Shown: piece after piece, positions 1 to 8,937 of the stretch
Layout of the letters: each line of letters starts with the position of its first letter
Position numbering within the stretch: the first letter of the stretch is position 1
Assembly (NCBI RefSeq): GCF_040222385.1
Contig: NZ_JAVKDF010000023.1
Span: 558,001 to 622,000 of the forward strand
DNA from: Imperialibacter sp040222385
GTDB taxonomy: Bacteria; Bacteroidota; Bacteroidia; Cytophagales; Cyclobacteriaceae
Direction of reading: 5' to 3'
Length of the DNA: 64,000 nucleotides
Notes under the pieces: model-generated
Told to the model about the DNA's origin: nothing
What the model saw: the letters and a program-made list of their open reading frames with translations, nothing else
Databases searched by the model: none
Translations under genes and position numbers: made by a program

Positions 1-2
1 TC

Positions 3-1604
3 GCTTCATGGCTGAAGAAAGTGGGGGATACAGTAAAATCTGGTGATATACTCGCCGAAGTAGAAACCGACAAGGCAACAATGGAGCTGGAATCGTATGA
101 GGATGGCACTCTCCTTTATATTGGTGTAAAGGAGAAAGAAGCCGCCCCTGTTGACGGAATCATTGCCATCATCGGCAAGAAGGGAGAGAATATTGACGGG
201 TTGCTGAAAGATGTGAAGAGTGGAGGAGCAGGCAACGGAGCTGCTGAAAAGGCCGCAGAAAGTGCCACCCCGGCACCAGCTGCCAGCGCACCCGCAGAAA
301 AAATTGATACTTCAGGCATTAAGGCAACGGTGGTAACAATGCCAAAAATGAGCGACACCATGACGGAAGGAGTTATTGCCTCATGGTTGAGCAAAGTAGG
401 AGATACTGTAAAGGCAGGAGACATCATTGCCGAAGTGGAAACTGACAAGGCCACAATGGAATTGGAGTCTTATGAAGATGGCACCTTGCTTTATATCGGC
501 GTAGAGGCTGGTAGTTCTGTGCCTGTGGATGGTGTTATTGCTATTATTGGTGAGAAAGGTGCTGATTACAAAACATTGCTGAAAGCACATGAAGCGGGCG
601 CTGGTTCGGCTCCGGCTGAGGAAAGTGCTCCCCAGGGAGCAAGTGCTCCTTCAAGTACTGCAAGTGCACCAGCGGCTCCAAGCCAGGCGGCCACGGCAGA
701 TCATTCGTCTGACAATGGAAGAATAAAAATTTCTCCTCTGGCCAAGAAAATGGCTGAAGATAAAGGATATGATATTCGTCAGATTGCTGGCTCGGGCGAT
801 GGAGGCAGAATTGTGAGAAAAGACGTAGAAAGCTTTAGTCCTTCGGCGCAACCATCAGCTTCGGCTGCTGCACCAGGCAAGGAGACGCCCAAAGTAGTAT
901 TGCCATCGATAGTGGGTGAAGAAAGCTTCGAAGACGTGCCGGTAACGCAAATGCGTAAGGTTATCGCCAAAGGGGTGTCTGACAGCAAATTTACTGCACC
1001 GCACTTCTATGTGACCATGGAGATTAACATGGACAAGGCGATTGAAGCCAGAACAAGCCTGAACGACATATCGCCGGTGAAGATATCGTTTAATGACATG
1101 GTGGTCAAAGCAGTAGCGGCGGCTTTGAGATTGCACCCCGATGTAAACGTGTCGTGGAGAGGTGATAAAATACGGATGAACAAACACATCCACGTGGCAG
1201 TGGCGATGGCTATCCCGCCCGATGGGCTGCTGATGCCTGTTGTTCGTTTTGCAGACAATAAGTCATTGTCGCATATTTCGGCTGAAATAAAGGAATTCGG
1301 GCAAAAGGCTAAAGCTAAGAAGCTTCAACCTACCGATTGGGAGGGAGCTACCTTCAGTATTTCCAACCTTGGCATGTTCGGTGTAGATGAGTTCACTGCT
1401 ATTTTGAATGCCCCGGCGTCGTGTATACTGGCAGTAGGCGGCATTAAGGAGACTGCCGTAGTGAAAAATGGTCAGCTTGTGCCAGGCAATATTATGAAAG
1501 TGACGTTGACTTGCGATCACAGAGCAGTGGATGGAGCCATGGGTGCTGCCTTCCTGCAGACGCTGAAGAAGTTCCTTGAAGATCCGATCAAGCTGTTGGT
1601 TTAA
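3..1604 (+). CDS. pdhC: Dihydrolipoamide acetyltransferase (E2) of pyruvate dehydrogenase, 5' truncated by window
   Basis: E2 core of a 2-oxoacid dehydrogenase complex, which transfers the acetyl group from lipoyl-lysine to CoA in the cytoplasm. The frame is open to the window edge, and the first visible residues (ASWLKKVGDTV) match the inside of the second lipoyl domain, so the gene starts upstream. Order: partial lipoyl domain with DKATME lysine near visible residue 24, Ala/Pro-rich linker, a second full lipoyl domain (lysine near 149), a second Ala/Pro/Ser linker, peripheral subunit-binding domain (ISPLAKKMA...GGRIVRKDV), then the acetyltransferase domain with the catalytic DHRAVDG motif about 30 residues from the end. 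Two nearly identical lipoyl domains favour pyruvate dehydrogenase over the 2-oxoglutarate or branched-chain enzyme, but the E1 gene is not visible. A strong hairpin terminator follows. Confidence 0.93.
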   Translation, partial: ASWLKKVGDTVKSGDILAEVETDKATMELESYEDGTLLYIGVKEKEAAPVDGIIAIIGKKGENIDGLLKDVKSGGAGNGAAEKAAESATPAPAASAPAEKIDTSGIKATVVTMPKMSDTMTEGVIASWLSKVGDTVKAGDIIAEVETDKATMELESYEDGTLLYIGVEAGSSVPVDGVIAIIGEKGADYKTLLKAHEAGAGSAPAEESAPQGASAPSSTASAPAAPSQAATADHSSDNGRIKISPLAKKMAEDKGYDIRQIAGSGDGGRIVRKDVESFSPSAQPSASAAAPGKETPKVVLPSIVGEESFEDVPVTQMRKVIAKGVSDSKFTAPHFYVTMEINMDKAIEARTSLNDISPVKISFNDMVVKAVAAALRLHPDVNVSWRGDKIRMNKHIHVAVAMAIPPDGLLMPVVRFADNKSLSHISAEIKEFGQKAKAKKLQPTDWEGATFSISNLGMFGVDEFTAILNAPASCILAVGGIKETAVVKNGQLVPGNIMKVTLTCDHRAVDGAMGAAFLQTLKKFLEDPIKLLV

Positions 1605-1631
1605 ATAAAACACTGTCTTTTTGACACATCG

Positions 1632-1663
1632 AAGCCAGCAGGTATCATACTTGCTGGCTTTTT
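1632..1663 (+). terminator. Rho-independent terminator after E2 gene
   Basis: A 13-bp stem (left arm from 1632, right arm ending 1660; core AAGCCAGCA/TGCTGGCTT, one G-T pair) with a 3-nt loop is followed by five T residues. It lies 28 bp after the E2 stop and separates that gene from hslV. Confidence 0.85.
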
Positions 1664-1729
1664 CGGTTATTGTACCAATCAGGGAAACTAAACACATCTA
1701 AAAAGCGGTTTCTCTTTATCATACACACA

Positions 1730-2266
1730 ATGGAAAAAATCAGATCAACAACCGTGCTGGCGGTTCAGCACAACGGGGAAATTGCAATAGGGGCCGACGG
1801 GCAAGCTACCATGGGCAATACTGTAGCGAAAAACAATGTGAAGAAGATCAGAAAATTGCTTGATGGCAAAGTGGTAACCGGCTTTGCGGGCTCCACTGCT
1901 GATGCCTTTTCGCTGCTCGACAGGTTTGAGGAAAAGCTGAATGCCTATGGCGGCAATATGAAGCGGGGTGCTATTGAGCTGGCTAAAGACTGGCGAACTG
2001 ACAGGTACCTCAGGAAACTGGAGGCTATGCTGATCACTGCCAGCAAAGAGGAAATCCTTGTTGTGTCAGGCACTGGCGACGTGCTGGAGCCGGAAAACGG
2101 AGTGGCCGCCATAGGCTCGGGTAGCATGTACGCTCAGGCGGCTGCTATTGCTCTCAAGAAGCACGCACCACAATTGACAGCCGAAGAGATAGTGAGAGAG
2201 GCGCTCAATATTGCAGCTGACATCTGCATTTACACCAACCACAATTTGATAGTAGAGAAATTATAG
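1730..2266 (+). CDS. hslV: ATP-dependent protease subunit HslV
   Basis: Threonine peptidase of the HslUV (ClpYQ) proteasome-like protease, a cytoplasmic double hexamer capped by the HslU ATPase. The 178-residue product has the family's usual length. The ATG at 1730 gives MEKIRS-TTVLAV: Thr7 would be the mature N-terminal nucleophile after removal of a six-residue propeptide. An in-frame upstream start at 1670 would add 20 residues lying in the terminator-proximal leader and is unlikely. Other family hallmarks are GADGQAT, the NNVKKIRKL lysine region, GFAGSTADAF, and GSGSMYAQAAA near the C-terminus. The arsC-like gene starts 7 bp downstream, so the two are probably cotranscribed. No hslU lies in this window. 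Confidence 0.95.
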   Translation: MEKIRSTTVLAVQHNGEIAIGADGQATMGNTVAKNNVKKIRKLLDGKVVTGFAGSTADAFSLLDRFEEKLNAYGGNMKRGAIELAKDWRTDRYLRKLEAMLITASKEEILVVSGTGDVLEPENGVAAIGSGSMYAQAAAIALKKHAPQLTAEEIVREALNIAADICIYTNHNLIVEKL

Positions 2267-2273
2267 AAGACAC

Positions 2274-2618
2274 ATGTATACCATATACCATAACCCAAGA
2301 TGTGGCGCCAGTCGGGAGGCGCTGAAAATATTACACGAAAGAGGAGGGGAGGTAAGGATTGTGGAATACCTCCAGAATTGCCCATCTAAAGTGGAACTGA
2401 AAAGCCTGGTAGAAAAGCTGGGCATCAAAGCCGAAGATTTGGTAAGAAAGAAAGAGCCTGTGTTCAAAGAGAAGTATGAAGGCAAGACGCTGACAAGTGC
2501 ACAGTGGATCACCGCTATGGTCAACGACCCCATTCTTATCGAACGCCCGATCATCGTAAGAGATGGAGTGGCTGTGATAGGCAGGGGAGAGGAAGAGATG
2601 GAGAAGATCCTTGCCTGA
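2274..2618 (+). CDS. arsC: ArsC/Spx-family thioredoxin-fold reductase
   Basis: Small thioredoxin-fold protein of the ArsC (glutaredoxin-dependent arsenate reductase) family, 114 residues, the normal length. Cys10 lies in NPRCGASREAL, which matches the catalytic NPxCGTSR motif of the R773-type arsenate reductases, and RPIIVRDG near residue 90 carries the conserved Arg of the anion site. Family members include true arsenate reductases and YffB-like proteins of unclear substrate; no arsR, arsB or arsM gene is near, so arsenic resistance is only inferred. The gene follows hslV by 7 bp and is followed by a perfect 12-bp hairpin shared with the convergent metB-like gene. Confidence 0.85.
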   Translation: MYTIYHNPRCGASREALKILHERGGEVRIVEYLQNCPSKVELKSLVEKLGIKAEDLVRKKEPVFKEKYEGKTLTSAQWITAMVNDPILIERPIIVRDGVAVIGRGEEEMEKILA

Positions 2619-2629
2619 GTAAAAGATGT

Positions 2630-2661
2630 CCGTCGACAGTTCGATCACTAACTGTCGACGG
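2630..2661. terminator. Bidirectional hairpin terminator between arsC and metB-like gene
   Basis: Perfect 12-bp inverted repeat (CCGTCGACAGTT and its complement) with an 8-nt loop between two convergent genes. The minus-strand side is followed by TTTT, the plus-strand side by a weaker T-rich tail. Confidence 0.75.
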
Positions 2662-2669
2662 AATATTCT

Positions 2670-3809
2670 TTATCCAATCGCCTTTTTCAAATCTTCGATC
2701 AGGTCATCTGCACCCTCAATGCCCACACTCAGCCTGATCAGCGAGTCGCTTAGTCCATTCTTGATTCTTTCTTCACGGGGAATCGACGCATGCGTCATGC
2801 TGGCCGGGTGATTGATCAGCGATTCTACACCACCAAGGCTTTCTGCTAGCGAGAAAAGTTTAGTGGAGCTCAGCACTTTGTTGGCTGCCGCTATTGTTTC
2901 GTCTTTTAGCGTAAAAGAGATCATCCCTCCAAAGCTGCGCATTTGCTTTTTGGCAATGGCGTGACCGGGGTGGTCTTCAAAGCCGGGCCAGTATACTTTG
3001 CCCACTTTTGAGTGGTTTTTCAGGTAGCGGGCAATCTTCTCGCCGTTTTCGCTGTGGCGTTCCATGCGTACATGCAGCGTTTTGATGCCACGCAGCACCA
3101 GGAAGCAATCCTGAGGACCGGGAACCGCACCGCAGCTCTTCTGTATAAAGTAGAGCTTGTCTTTCAGGTCTTTGTCGTTCATAACCAGGCAGCCGTGGAT
3201 CACGTCGCTGTGGCCTCCGAGGTATTTGGTGGCTGAATGCATCACTATGTCGGCTCCCATGTCAAGCGGGTTTTGGAGGTAGGGAGAAGCAAAGGTGTTG
3301 TCCACGCACACGATGATGTTTTTACCTTTGGCCAGGTTGGCAACTGCTTGAATGTCCACGATATTCATCAGTGGATTGGTAGGCGTTTCTAACCATATCA
3401 GCTTTGTGTTGGCATTGATGTATTTGCTGATATTAGCAGCATCCTGCATGTCAACAAAGTGAAACTTGATCCCAAATTTTTCAAAAACCTTGGTAAACAG
3501 CCTGTAGGTGCCGCCATACATATCGCTGGCAGCTATCACCTCATCGCCGGGGGCCAGCAGCTTGATAACGGCGTCGGTGGCGGCAACTCCGCTGCTGAAG
3601 CACAGACCAAATTTGCCATTTTCCAGAGCAGCAAGGGCTGTCTCCAACGCCTCACGGGTGGGGTTCTGAGAGCGGGCGTACTCATACCCCTTGTTTTTTC
3701 CCGGTGCTTCCTGCACGTAAGTGGAGGTTTGATAGATGGGAGTCATAATAGCTCCTGTGGAGGGGTCTGGCTCTGCACCAGCGTGAATAGCTTTGGTTCC
3801 GAATTGCAT
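2670..3809 (-). CDS. metB: Cystathionine gamma-synthase/lyase family PLP enzyme
   Basis: Cys/Met-metabolism PLP-dependent enzyme, 379 residues, cytoplasmic. The PLP lysine is Lys195 in SATKYLGGHSD; SSGVAA (residues 72-77), the YGGTYR loop and VDNTFASPYLQ are also standard for the family. It either makes cystathionine from an acylated homoserine and cysteine (gamma-synthase) or cleaves cystathionine (gamma-lyase); these are hard to separate by sequence, so the symbol is a best guess. ATG at 3809 matches the family N-terminus (T..IHAG). A consensus promoter lies about 40 bp upstream, giving a leader of about 35 nt, too short for a SAM riboswitch. Convergent with arsC and divergent from the TVP38 gene. 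Confidence 0.9.
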   Translation of the reverse strand: MQFGTKAIHAGAEPDPSTGAIMTPIYQTSTYVQEAPGKNKGYEYARSQNPTREALETALAALENGKFGLCFSSGVAATDAVIKLLAPGDEVIAASDMYGGTYRLFTKVFEKFGIKFHFVDMQDAANISKYINANTKLIWLETPTNPLMNIVDIQAVANLAKGKNIIVCVDNTFASPYLQNPLDMGADIVMHSATKYLGGHSDVIHGCLVMNDKDLKDKLYFIQKSCGAVPGPQDCFLVLRGIKTLHVRMERHSENGEKIARYLKNHSKVGKVYWPGFEDHPGHAIAKKQMRSFGGMISFTLKDETIAAANKVLSSTKLFSLAESLGGVESLINHPASMTHASIPREERIKNGLSDSLIRLSVGIEGADDLIEDLKKAIG

Positions 3810-3850
3810 ATAAAGTGAATTATTTGGGTATTATGTGGTTACTTGTGCCG

Positions 3851-3880
3851 CAAAGTTAGGTTTAGTCAGCTTCTTTCAAA
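3851..3880 (-). promoter_or_regulatory. Bacteroidetes-type promoter of metB-like gene
   Basis: On the minus strand, TTTG (3877-3880), an 18-nt spacer, then TAACTTTG (3851-3858). This fits the known Bacteroidetes consensus TTTG-N(17-23)-TAnnTTTG. The expected transcript start would lie near 3843. Confidence 0.7.
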
Positions 3881-4560
3881 TGCTTGTACGAGAAATCATT
3901 CGCCGCAGTCCCGCTTCTCTGGTGCTTATTCTTTGGATGGCGGCCATGCCACTTATTTTTAGCACCATCTCAGGTTACCAAAGCTGGCAGCATGCTGAAT
4001 GGCTCACTGGCCTAACACAGCTGGAGTGGGCTTGGTTCTTTTTGCTGACTGTTTTTACCATGGCCTTTGCTTTTACTCCCACCACGTTTGTGGCTGCTCT
4101 CAGCGGCTACTTTCTGGGCTTCGAAAGCTTGTGGTTGCTTGTGCCTGCTTATATGCTGGCGTCTCTGCTTGGTTACACCATGTCGCAGTTAATTGGTGCA
4201 AAAGCCGTTCAGGCTGTTTTTGATGCTTACCCACGTTCAACCGCTTTGCTGGATGGCTTGAAGAAGAACGACCTTTTGCTGGTTATTATGTGCCGTATTT
4301 CGCCAGTGCTGCCATTTGCTATCATGAACGTGGTGCTTGGCTACACAGGTATACGGATAAAACCTTTTTTGGTAGGTGGTTTGATTGGCATGCTTCCCCG
4401 CACGGTGATGGCTGTTGCTATGGGGATGCAAATGGAGGCGTTGGTAAGTGGGAGCCTGTTCTCGCTGTTATGGATCGGCTTACTTGTGGTGAGCTTTGTT
4501 GGCTTGGGGTGGGTTTTTAAGCGTTCAATCAATAGTGCTCAAAGCAAGGACGGAGTCTAA
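3880..4560 (+). CDS. TVP38/TMEM64-family (VTT domain) membrane protein
   Basis: Inner-membrane protein of the SNARE-associated/DedA-like VTT superfamily, 226 residues from the ATG at 3880. An in-frame GTG at 3835 would add 15 residues, but that stretch covers the divergent metB promoter, so the ATG is preferred. Hydrophobic segments occur near residues 17-35, 55-75, 80-110, 130-160, 165-185 and 190-212. The family signature region FTPTTFVAALSGYFLGF and the later RISPVLPFAIMNVVLGY (arginine followed by a re-entrant Pro/Phe segment) are clear. VTT proteins have been linked to lipid scrambling and flippase activity; the substrate here is not known. Confidence 0.8.
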   Translation: MLVREIIRRSPASLVLILWMAAMPLIFSTISGYQSWQHAEWLTGLTQLEWAWFFLLTVFTMAFAFTPTTFVAALSGYFLGFESLWLLVPAYMLASLLGYTMSQLIGAKAVQAVFDAYPRSTALLDGLKKNDLLLVIMCRISPVLPFAIMNVVLGYTGIRIKPFLVGGLIGMLPRTVMAVAMGMQMEALVSGSLFSLLWIGLLVVSFVGLGWVFKRSINSAQSKDGV

Positions 4561-4582
4561 CCGGCCAGCTATGAAAAATCAA

Positions 4583-4603
4583 CGGCGGACCAAAGGCCCG
4601 CCG
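4583..4603. terminator. Possible hairpin between convergent genes
   Basis: A 6-bp GC-only stem (CGGCGG/CCGCCG) with a 9-nt loop just after the TVP38 gene. No T-tract follows on either strand, so a termination role is uncertain. Short direct repeats of AAACTGT follow. Confidence 0.3.
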
Positions 4604-4717
4604 CTCATCAAACTGTAAACTGTAAACTGAAAAATAAGACAATCAAGTAACCAACCTATGGTTCTTCATTGTACCAACCTAACCTAAATTGTTCCAACTC
4701 TTATTGATGGAGCCATG

Positions 4718-6034
4718 CTAAAAGCTCACCTGATATTGTAAGACAAACATGCCTTTGCTGCCGTCTTTTACGATTTCTCCTCCCTGTGCCGCAAATACTG
4801 ATCTGCTTTGATACACAGCACTTATTTTGTTGCTATGCGAACCGTGAATAAAGTAATTGCTGCCCAGTTCCAACATGCTGACATTGTCGGCGGTGTAGCC
4901 GTAATTGGAAAGCTGAACAGCTGCGAAAGGCTGTAGTTTCCCGCCTTTTGTGATCATATTCTGACCAAAGAGGTACCCCAGTTGAGCGTACACCGTGTTG
5001 CCGGTGCCAACCATTGGAAAAGCGTTGCCTGCGCCGCCCGGATTGGGGGCGTTTAAGCCCGTGGCCGGATTGTTTACGCCTATGTTTCTGATGTAGCCGC
5101 TTCCAAAGTCATAGTTGGTAAGGGCTGCATAAGCTGTGATGGCGGCTGTTTCAGATATTGGTTTGTCGTAGTAAACGTCGAGGCCATATAGTGCCATATT
5201 GCTGCGAACTGTTGCCCCGGCACCATTGAGGGCCCACATGGCATCTTTCTGGAAAATAACACCCGCTCCTATATTGAAAACGCTTTTGTTGCCCAGATAG
5301 GAGCCAGTCGAATAAGGCGTTAGGTTACTTTCGCTGTCAAGAAACATGTACTTGACATAACCCTGCAATTGCTTTTTTGGGGGCTCATTTGAAAATGTAA
5401 ATCGAGTGCCTGTGGGTGCTGAGGTAGCCCCGGTAACTGTCATGGGCTGCGACAGGGCTATACGATAATCTAATTTTCCCAGCTGTCCTTTGGCGTACAG
5501 GCTAAGCTTGCGCAGAAACTGGTCATTGACACCGTTAGTAGCCTGCTGGTAGAGCGGAGCGTCTAACGTCAAAATGGAGGCCACACTTGGAGAGGCATAG
5601 CGGGCCAGGCCACTCCAACCAGTCAGCCCGCCGCCAATGGAAAGCTTTTGCCTGACGACGGCAAACTCACCGATGGCGTCGTGGAAAAATGCTCCTTCGT
5701 ACTTATTGGAGTGAAAGTTGAAATTGTTCTGCCCAAATTGAGCGTAGAAAAACACCCTGTCTGTTAGCTGGCCATAAGTTTGAAAGCGAAGCCTTCTGAT
5801 GCTCAGGTCGGTGTAGCTGTCCTTTGAATAACCGCTGATGGTTGTGCCAGGGTTCATTTGCGTACCCCTGAACCAGGTTTGCAGCAGGCCAGTCATTTGG
5901 ATGTAATGGCTCCCATCTTCATTCATATTGAACTTCAACTGGTTGTTGGAGAACACGGGCTGATTTTGCGCCGATAAACTTAAAGCACCTAAAATGATGA
6001 GTAGGGTGCTGCTATAAACTTTGAGGATTTTCAT
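4718..6034 (-). CDS. Outer-membrane porin-like protein
   Basis: Predicted beta-barrel outer-membrane protein of 438 residues. It has a clean signal peptide (MKILKVYSSTLLIILGALSLSAQ, cut after about residue 22) and alternating aromatic/hydrophobic strands throughout, and it ends in QYQVSF with the terminal Phe typical of barrel proteins. The region LSIRRLRFQTYGQLTDRVFFYAQFGQNNF resembles phosphate-selective porin (OprO/OprP)-like families of Bacteroidetes, usually annotated simply as porins. Substrate unknown. Monocistronic by position: the next upstream minus-strand ORF is 174 bp away. No consensus promoter is obvious in that gap. Confidence 0.75.
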   Translation of the reverse strand: MKILKVYSSTLLIILGALSLSAQNQPVFSNNQLKFNMNEDGSHYIQMTGLLQTWFRGTQMNPGTTISGYSKDSYTDLSIRRLRFQTYGQLTDRVFFYAQFGQNNFNFHSNKYEGAFFHDAIGEFAVVRQKLSIGGGLTGWSGLARYASPSVASILTLDAPLYQQATNGVNDQFLRKLSLYAKGQLGKLDYRIALSQPMTVTGATSAPTGTRFTFSNEPPKKQLQGYVKYMFLDSESNLTPYSTGSYLGNKSVFNIGAGVIFQKDAMWALNGAGATVRSNMALYGLDVYYDKPISETAAITAYAALTNYDFGSGYIRNIGVNNPATGLNAPNPGGAGNAFPMVGTGNTVYAQLGYLFGQNMITKGGKLQPFAAVQLSNYGYTADNVSMLELGSNYFIHGSHSNKISAVYQSRSVFAAQGGEIVKDGSKGMFVLQYQVSF

Positions 6035-6207
6035 ATTCCTGAATGATAATTACTAGAGTGATGGTCAATAAGTGATAGTAAATAGTATTTGTGGATGCGG
6101 CTGGCTTGTCGATACCCGTACGGTGAGTAGTGGGGTAGAAGAATAATTCGGACATGCGTCGCCTCACTGGCAGGTGTATCCGATGCAATTCAAAGCGGCC
6201 TTGAGGA

Positions 6208-6591
6208 TTAGCAGTGATGCCTTAGCTGGCAGTAGAGAAGGTAAAGCCTTTGATCGGGAGCGACCTGGACCGATTCTGTAGCGTGTTCTGACAGAACAGA
6301 AAAGGGAATATCAAAATTGAATGGTGGCAGTGTACTAGCGGTACTGGCTCCGCCCATGTCGAAGAGCTTGAGTTTGAGCAAAGAGACATTTGACTTTTCC
6401 TCAAGTTGATTGACCAACTCAGACTCTACCTCGAACAAATCTTCTTTTCCAGACAAGTTTTCCATCCACAGAAATTCCGTAGTTGATAACAGCAGGAACA
6501 AAGAAACCACAATGAGGAAATGTTTCTTTAATAATTGATTGGCAGTTATTGAATCCGTTTGTTCTGAGCCACTTCGATGGTATAGAAACAA
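6208..6591 (-). CDS. Small hypothetical protein with N-terminal membrane or signal segment
   Basis: I do not recognise this 127-residue product. It opens with a TTG start at 6591, and no ATG is available before the hydrophobic segment (KKHFLIVVSLFLLLSTTEFLW, residues about 22-42), so the start is uncertain. The rest is polar with a Glu-rich stretch, a Gly/Ser/Pro segment and a C-terminus containing two cysteines (LLYCQLRHHC). It could be a small secreted or membrane-anchored protein, or a decayed gene. It sits between the porin and the VanX-like gene on the same strand but with gaps of about 140-175 bp to each. Confidence 0.4.
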   Translation of the reverse strand: MFLYHRSGSEQTDSITANQLLKKHFLIVVSLFLLLSTTEFLWMENLSGKEDLFEVESELVNQLEEKSNVSLLKLKLFDMGGASTASTLPPFNFDIPFSVLSEHATESVQVAPDQRLYLLYCQLRHHC

Positions 6592-6731
6592 CAGTGTAAA
6601 ATTAGTTGTTCGAAACTTAAAAGCACAAAGGATGACGGGAATATGTTATAAGGCGCAAATATCAATGGTAGGCCAGGCCACAGTATGTGTCAGCGGTAAA
6701 GCCAGTGCCGCCGGTATCCCCTATGCTATGC

Positions 6732-7409
6732 TTACTTTAGCTTTTCGAACGGCACATTGGTGATCCGATAGCTGCGCCAGTCGTTGAAATCGAAATGCCA
6801 CCACTCGTATTCATACACTGTAAAGCCCTCTGCTTCCATAGCTGAGCGCAGCAGGTCTCTCATTTGGCGCTGCTGATCGGTGCCACCGGTGTAGTCGGGG
6901 TAAGAGCGCTCTGTCATTTCATCATACACTCCCGTCATTTCTATCTCTTCTCCTGTGGCAAGGTCATACATGGTCAGGTCAACAGCGCAGCCCCGGTTGT
7001 GTCGGGAGCCCAGATTGGGGTCGGCTACGAAGATGCGGTCTTCCACTGGAGTGATGTCCCAGAATATTTTTGTCACACTCCAGGGACGGTAGCCATCGAA
7101 TACCATCAGTCCAAACCCTTTTTCCTTCAAGGAAGCATTGATTTTAGCCAATGCCTCCGCCGCTGGTCGTTGGAGAAAGGCCCTGGCCTGGGTGTAAACC
7201 GGCCGGCCTACGAGGTTGTTGTCGGTGGCGTATCGGATGTCGAGTTTGATGCTGGGATCCAGCGAAACAAGCTCCACCAGGTCAGTTTTTTTAAAATCGC
7301 CTTTTTCCTTCGGAGGGTTTTTAGGCGAAGGGTGGGAGAGGTCAGCTTCCTGGGCGAAAGCAGTTTGAACCAATAAGACTCCCAGGAGGAGGATCAAAAG
7401 TCTTTTCAT
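6732..7409 (-). CDS. VanX-like D-Ala-D-Ala dipeptidase (M15D)
   Basis: Zinc D-alanyl-D-alanine dipeptidase of peptidase family M15D, 225 residues with a signal peptide (cut after about residue 19, AFAQ). Zinc and catalytic residues are visible: SRHNRGCAVDLT gives His137 and Asp144, and EWWHFDF gives Glu202 and His205; DGYRP supplies the conserved Arg108. The signal peptide places it in the periplasm, which suggests peptidoglycan-dipeptide scavenging or recycling (as for DdpX) rather than cytoplasmic VanX vancomycin resistance. No vanH or vanA gene is nearby. Expressed alone, with 88 bp to the next minus-strand gene. Confidence 0.88.
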   Translation of the reverse strand: MKRLLILLLGVLLVQTAFAQEADLSHPSPKNPPKEKGDFKKTDLVELVSLDPSIKLDIRYATDNNLVGRPVYTQARAFLQRPAAEALAKINASLKEKGFGLMVFDGYRPWSVTKIFWDITPVEDRIFVADPNLGSRHNRGCAVDLTMYDLATGEEIEMTGVYDEMTERSYPDYTGGTDQQRQMRDLLRSAMEAEGFTVYEYEWWHFDFNDWRSYRITNVPFEKLK

Positions 7410-7497
7410 AGTATTAAAGATAATACATCAGGCGGGATTTGAACGGGCCAATTTCACACGAGCTGATTTAACCATTAAGAGCGGCGCATTGTGGGGC

Positions 7498-8727
7498 TTA
7501 CCAGAAATTTGGTTTGGTGGTGATACCGCCTTGCGCTCTACAGTCCCCGCACTCTTCAAGGGCGAAGCTGTAGGCATAGGGCTTGCCCATCAAATCATAA
7601 GCAGCCTCTATTATCATGGCATTGTCACTGATGTCTTCGAGAAAGACACAGGGAGGCTGTATGGTTGTTCTTGGTATTCTGATATCGCATGTAAACTCCA
7701 ACTGACATCCTTTGGTAATTGGGGAGGCCTGAAGGTCGAGAGGCAATTCGCCTTTTGTGATGAAAAAGCGTTCTTCATATACTTCTGCTACGCTGAAATT
7801 TCCAAGGATCATTTCCGAACTTCCACCTTCCCGGCTTATGTTGCCAATTACCTCGCCTGGCAGAGGATCGAAGAATGTGCCTAGTCTCTCGGTTACCTGC
7901 CTAAGCTGGTATAGATAGTCATATTCCTTCGCACTAAGCACTCGTTGCCTGATCAATATGCTATATCGAACGGATATTTTTGGGGAGTATTTTGGTATGA
8001 TAGTAAGCTCTTCTCCCTGAATAACGTCTTCGGCAAGTGCCGCTGATGTGCCCAGTAGTATTCTGGTGGACGGAACCGTGAGGTAGCATATATTGACTGC
8101 CTCTTCAGCAGTTCTTTGCTCAGGTTGATTGTTTTCAAAGGTAAAACCAGAATTGAAATAAGAACGATACTCGTAAGTTTCTGAATACTCCCAGGTATAG
8201 TATCGGGAATTTCCTGAATCATCGTGAGTGTTCAGCCTTATACTTAGCCCCAGCTTGTCATTCGAGAGACCATAACTAAGACTGTCAATTGGGGGAGTGT
8301 TTATCACCGTGACAGGCTCTGAGGTATAGGTTACACCAGATATTGTCTGCACTCGTAAAGTGTAGGATGCTGTTTTGTTAACGGGGACGTTTTGCAGCGC
8401 ATATTTGCCCGAGTCCAGTTCCTGCAGGGAGAAACTTTCTCCCTCGGAGGATTCAATCATCACCTGGGCGTTTTTTTCTGGGATGAAAACGCCACGGGAG
8501 GTCAATGGCCTGGAATGCGAAAGAGTGACAATGGCGGTGGAGTCTGAAGCATTGACAAAGCCATCTACCACAAAAAGGTCTGCTGTTTCTGTATCGACAG
8601 ATGGGTTAAATGGATCTGTACAGCTTACTATAACTGGAAGTAGAATAGAGATCGAAATAATGCTTTTGCGGAAAGCAACGCCAAAGGGTAGTTTATATGT
8701 CTTTTTTGCTTTCAAAAATATAGTCAT
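7498..8727 (-). CDS. DUF4249 domain lipoprotein
   Basis: A 409-residue lipoprotein of the DUF4249 family, common in Bacteroidetes and of unknown function. The ATG at 8727 (MTIFLKAKK) is preferred over the open upstream frame because the lipobox (ILLPVIVSC, Cys36) then sits at a normal distance. The start of the mature part, TDPFNPSVDTETADLFVVDGFV, and the C-terminal CGDCRAQGG with a final PxFW are typical. DUF4249 genes usually follow a TonB-dependent receptor gene; none is adjacent here. Likely anchored at the outer membrane. Confidence 0.8.
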   Translation of the reverse strand: MTIFLKAKKTYKLPFGVAFRKSIISISILLPVIVSCTDPFNPSVDTETADLFVVDGFVNASDSTAIVTLSHSRPLTSRGVFIPEKNAQVMIESSEGESFSLQELDSGKYALQNVPVNKTASYTLRVQTISGVTYTSEPVTVINTPPIDSLSYGLSNDKLGLSIRLNTHDDSGNSRYYTWEYSETYEYRSYFNSGFTFENNQPEQRTAEEAVNICYLTVPSTRILLGTSAALAEDVIQGEELTIIPKYSPKISVRYSILIRQRVLSAKEYDYLYQLRQVTERLGTFFDPLPGEVIGNISREGGSSEMILGNFSVAEVYEERFFITKGELPLDLQASPITKGCQLEFTCDIRIPRTTIQPPCVFLEDISDNAMIIEAAYDLMGKPYAYSFALEECGDCRAQGGITTKPNFW

Positions 8728-8937
8728 GGATTGGACAATATAACACCTTTGAAAGCTAAAACAATTAGTATGGTTGTTGGAAATTGCTGTAGTTGACGAG
8801 TGAATTATAAGGTTTGGCATGCCTGAGTTTTCTCTGGAAAAAGCCAAAGCTTTCCGACAGGCAGGAAGAGCTCAGTTGAATCATACTGGCGGTTTTTACA
8901 ATTTTGGATTCAGATTGCGAGTAGCTGCGGCCAAAAA

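Noticed and set aside
2670..3843. SAM riboswitch upstream of the metB-like gene
   Set aside because: The promoter position leaves a leader of about 35 nt, too short for such a structure.
6732..7409. Vancomycin resistance gene vanX
   Set aside because: Catalytic residues fit the family, but a signal peptide and the lack of vanA/vanH neighbours point to a periplasmic dipeptidase instead.
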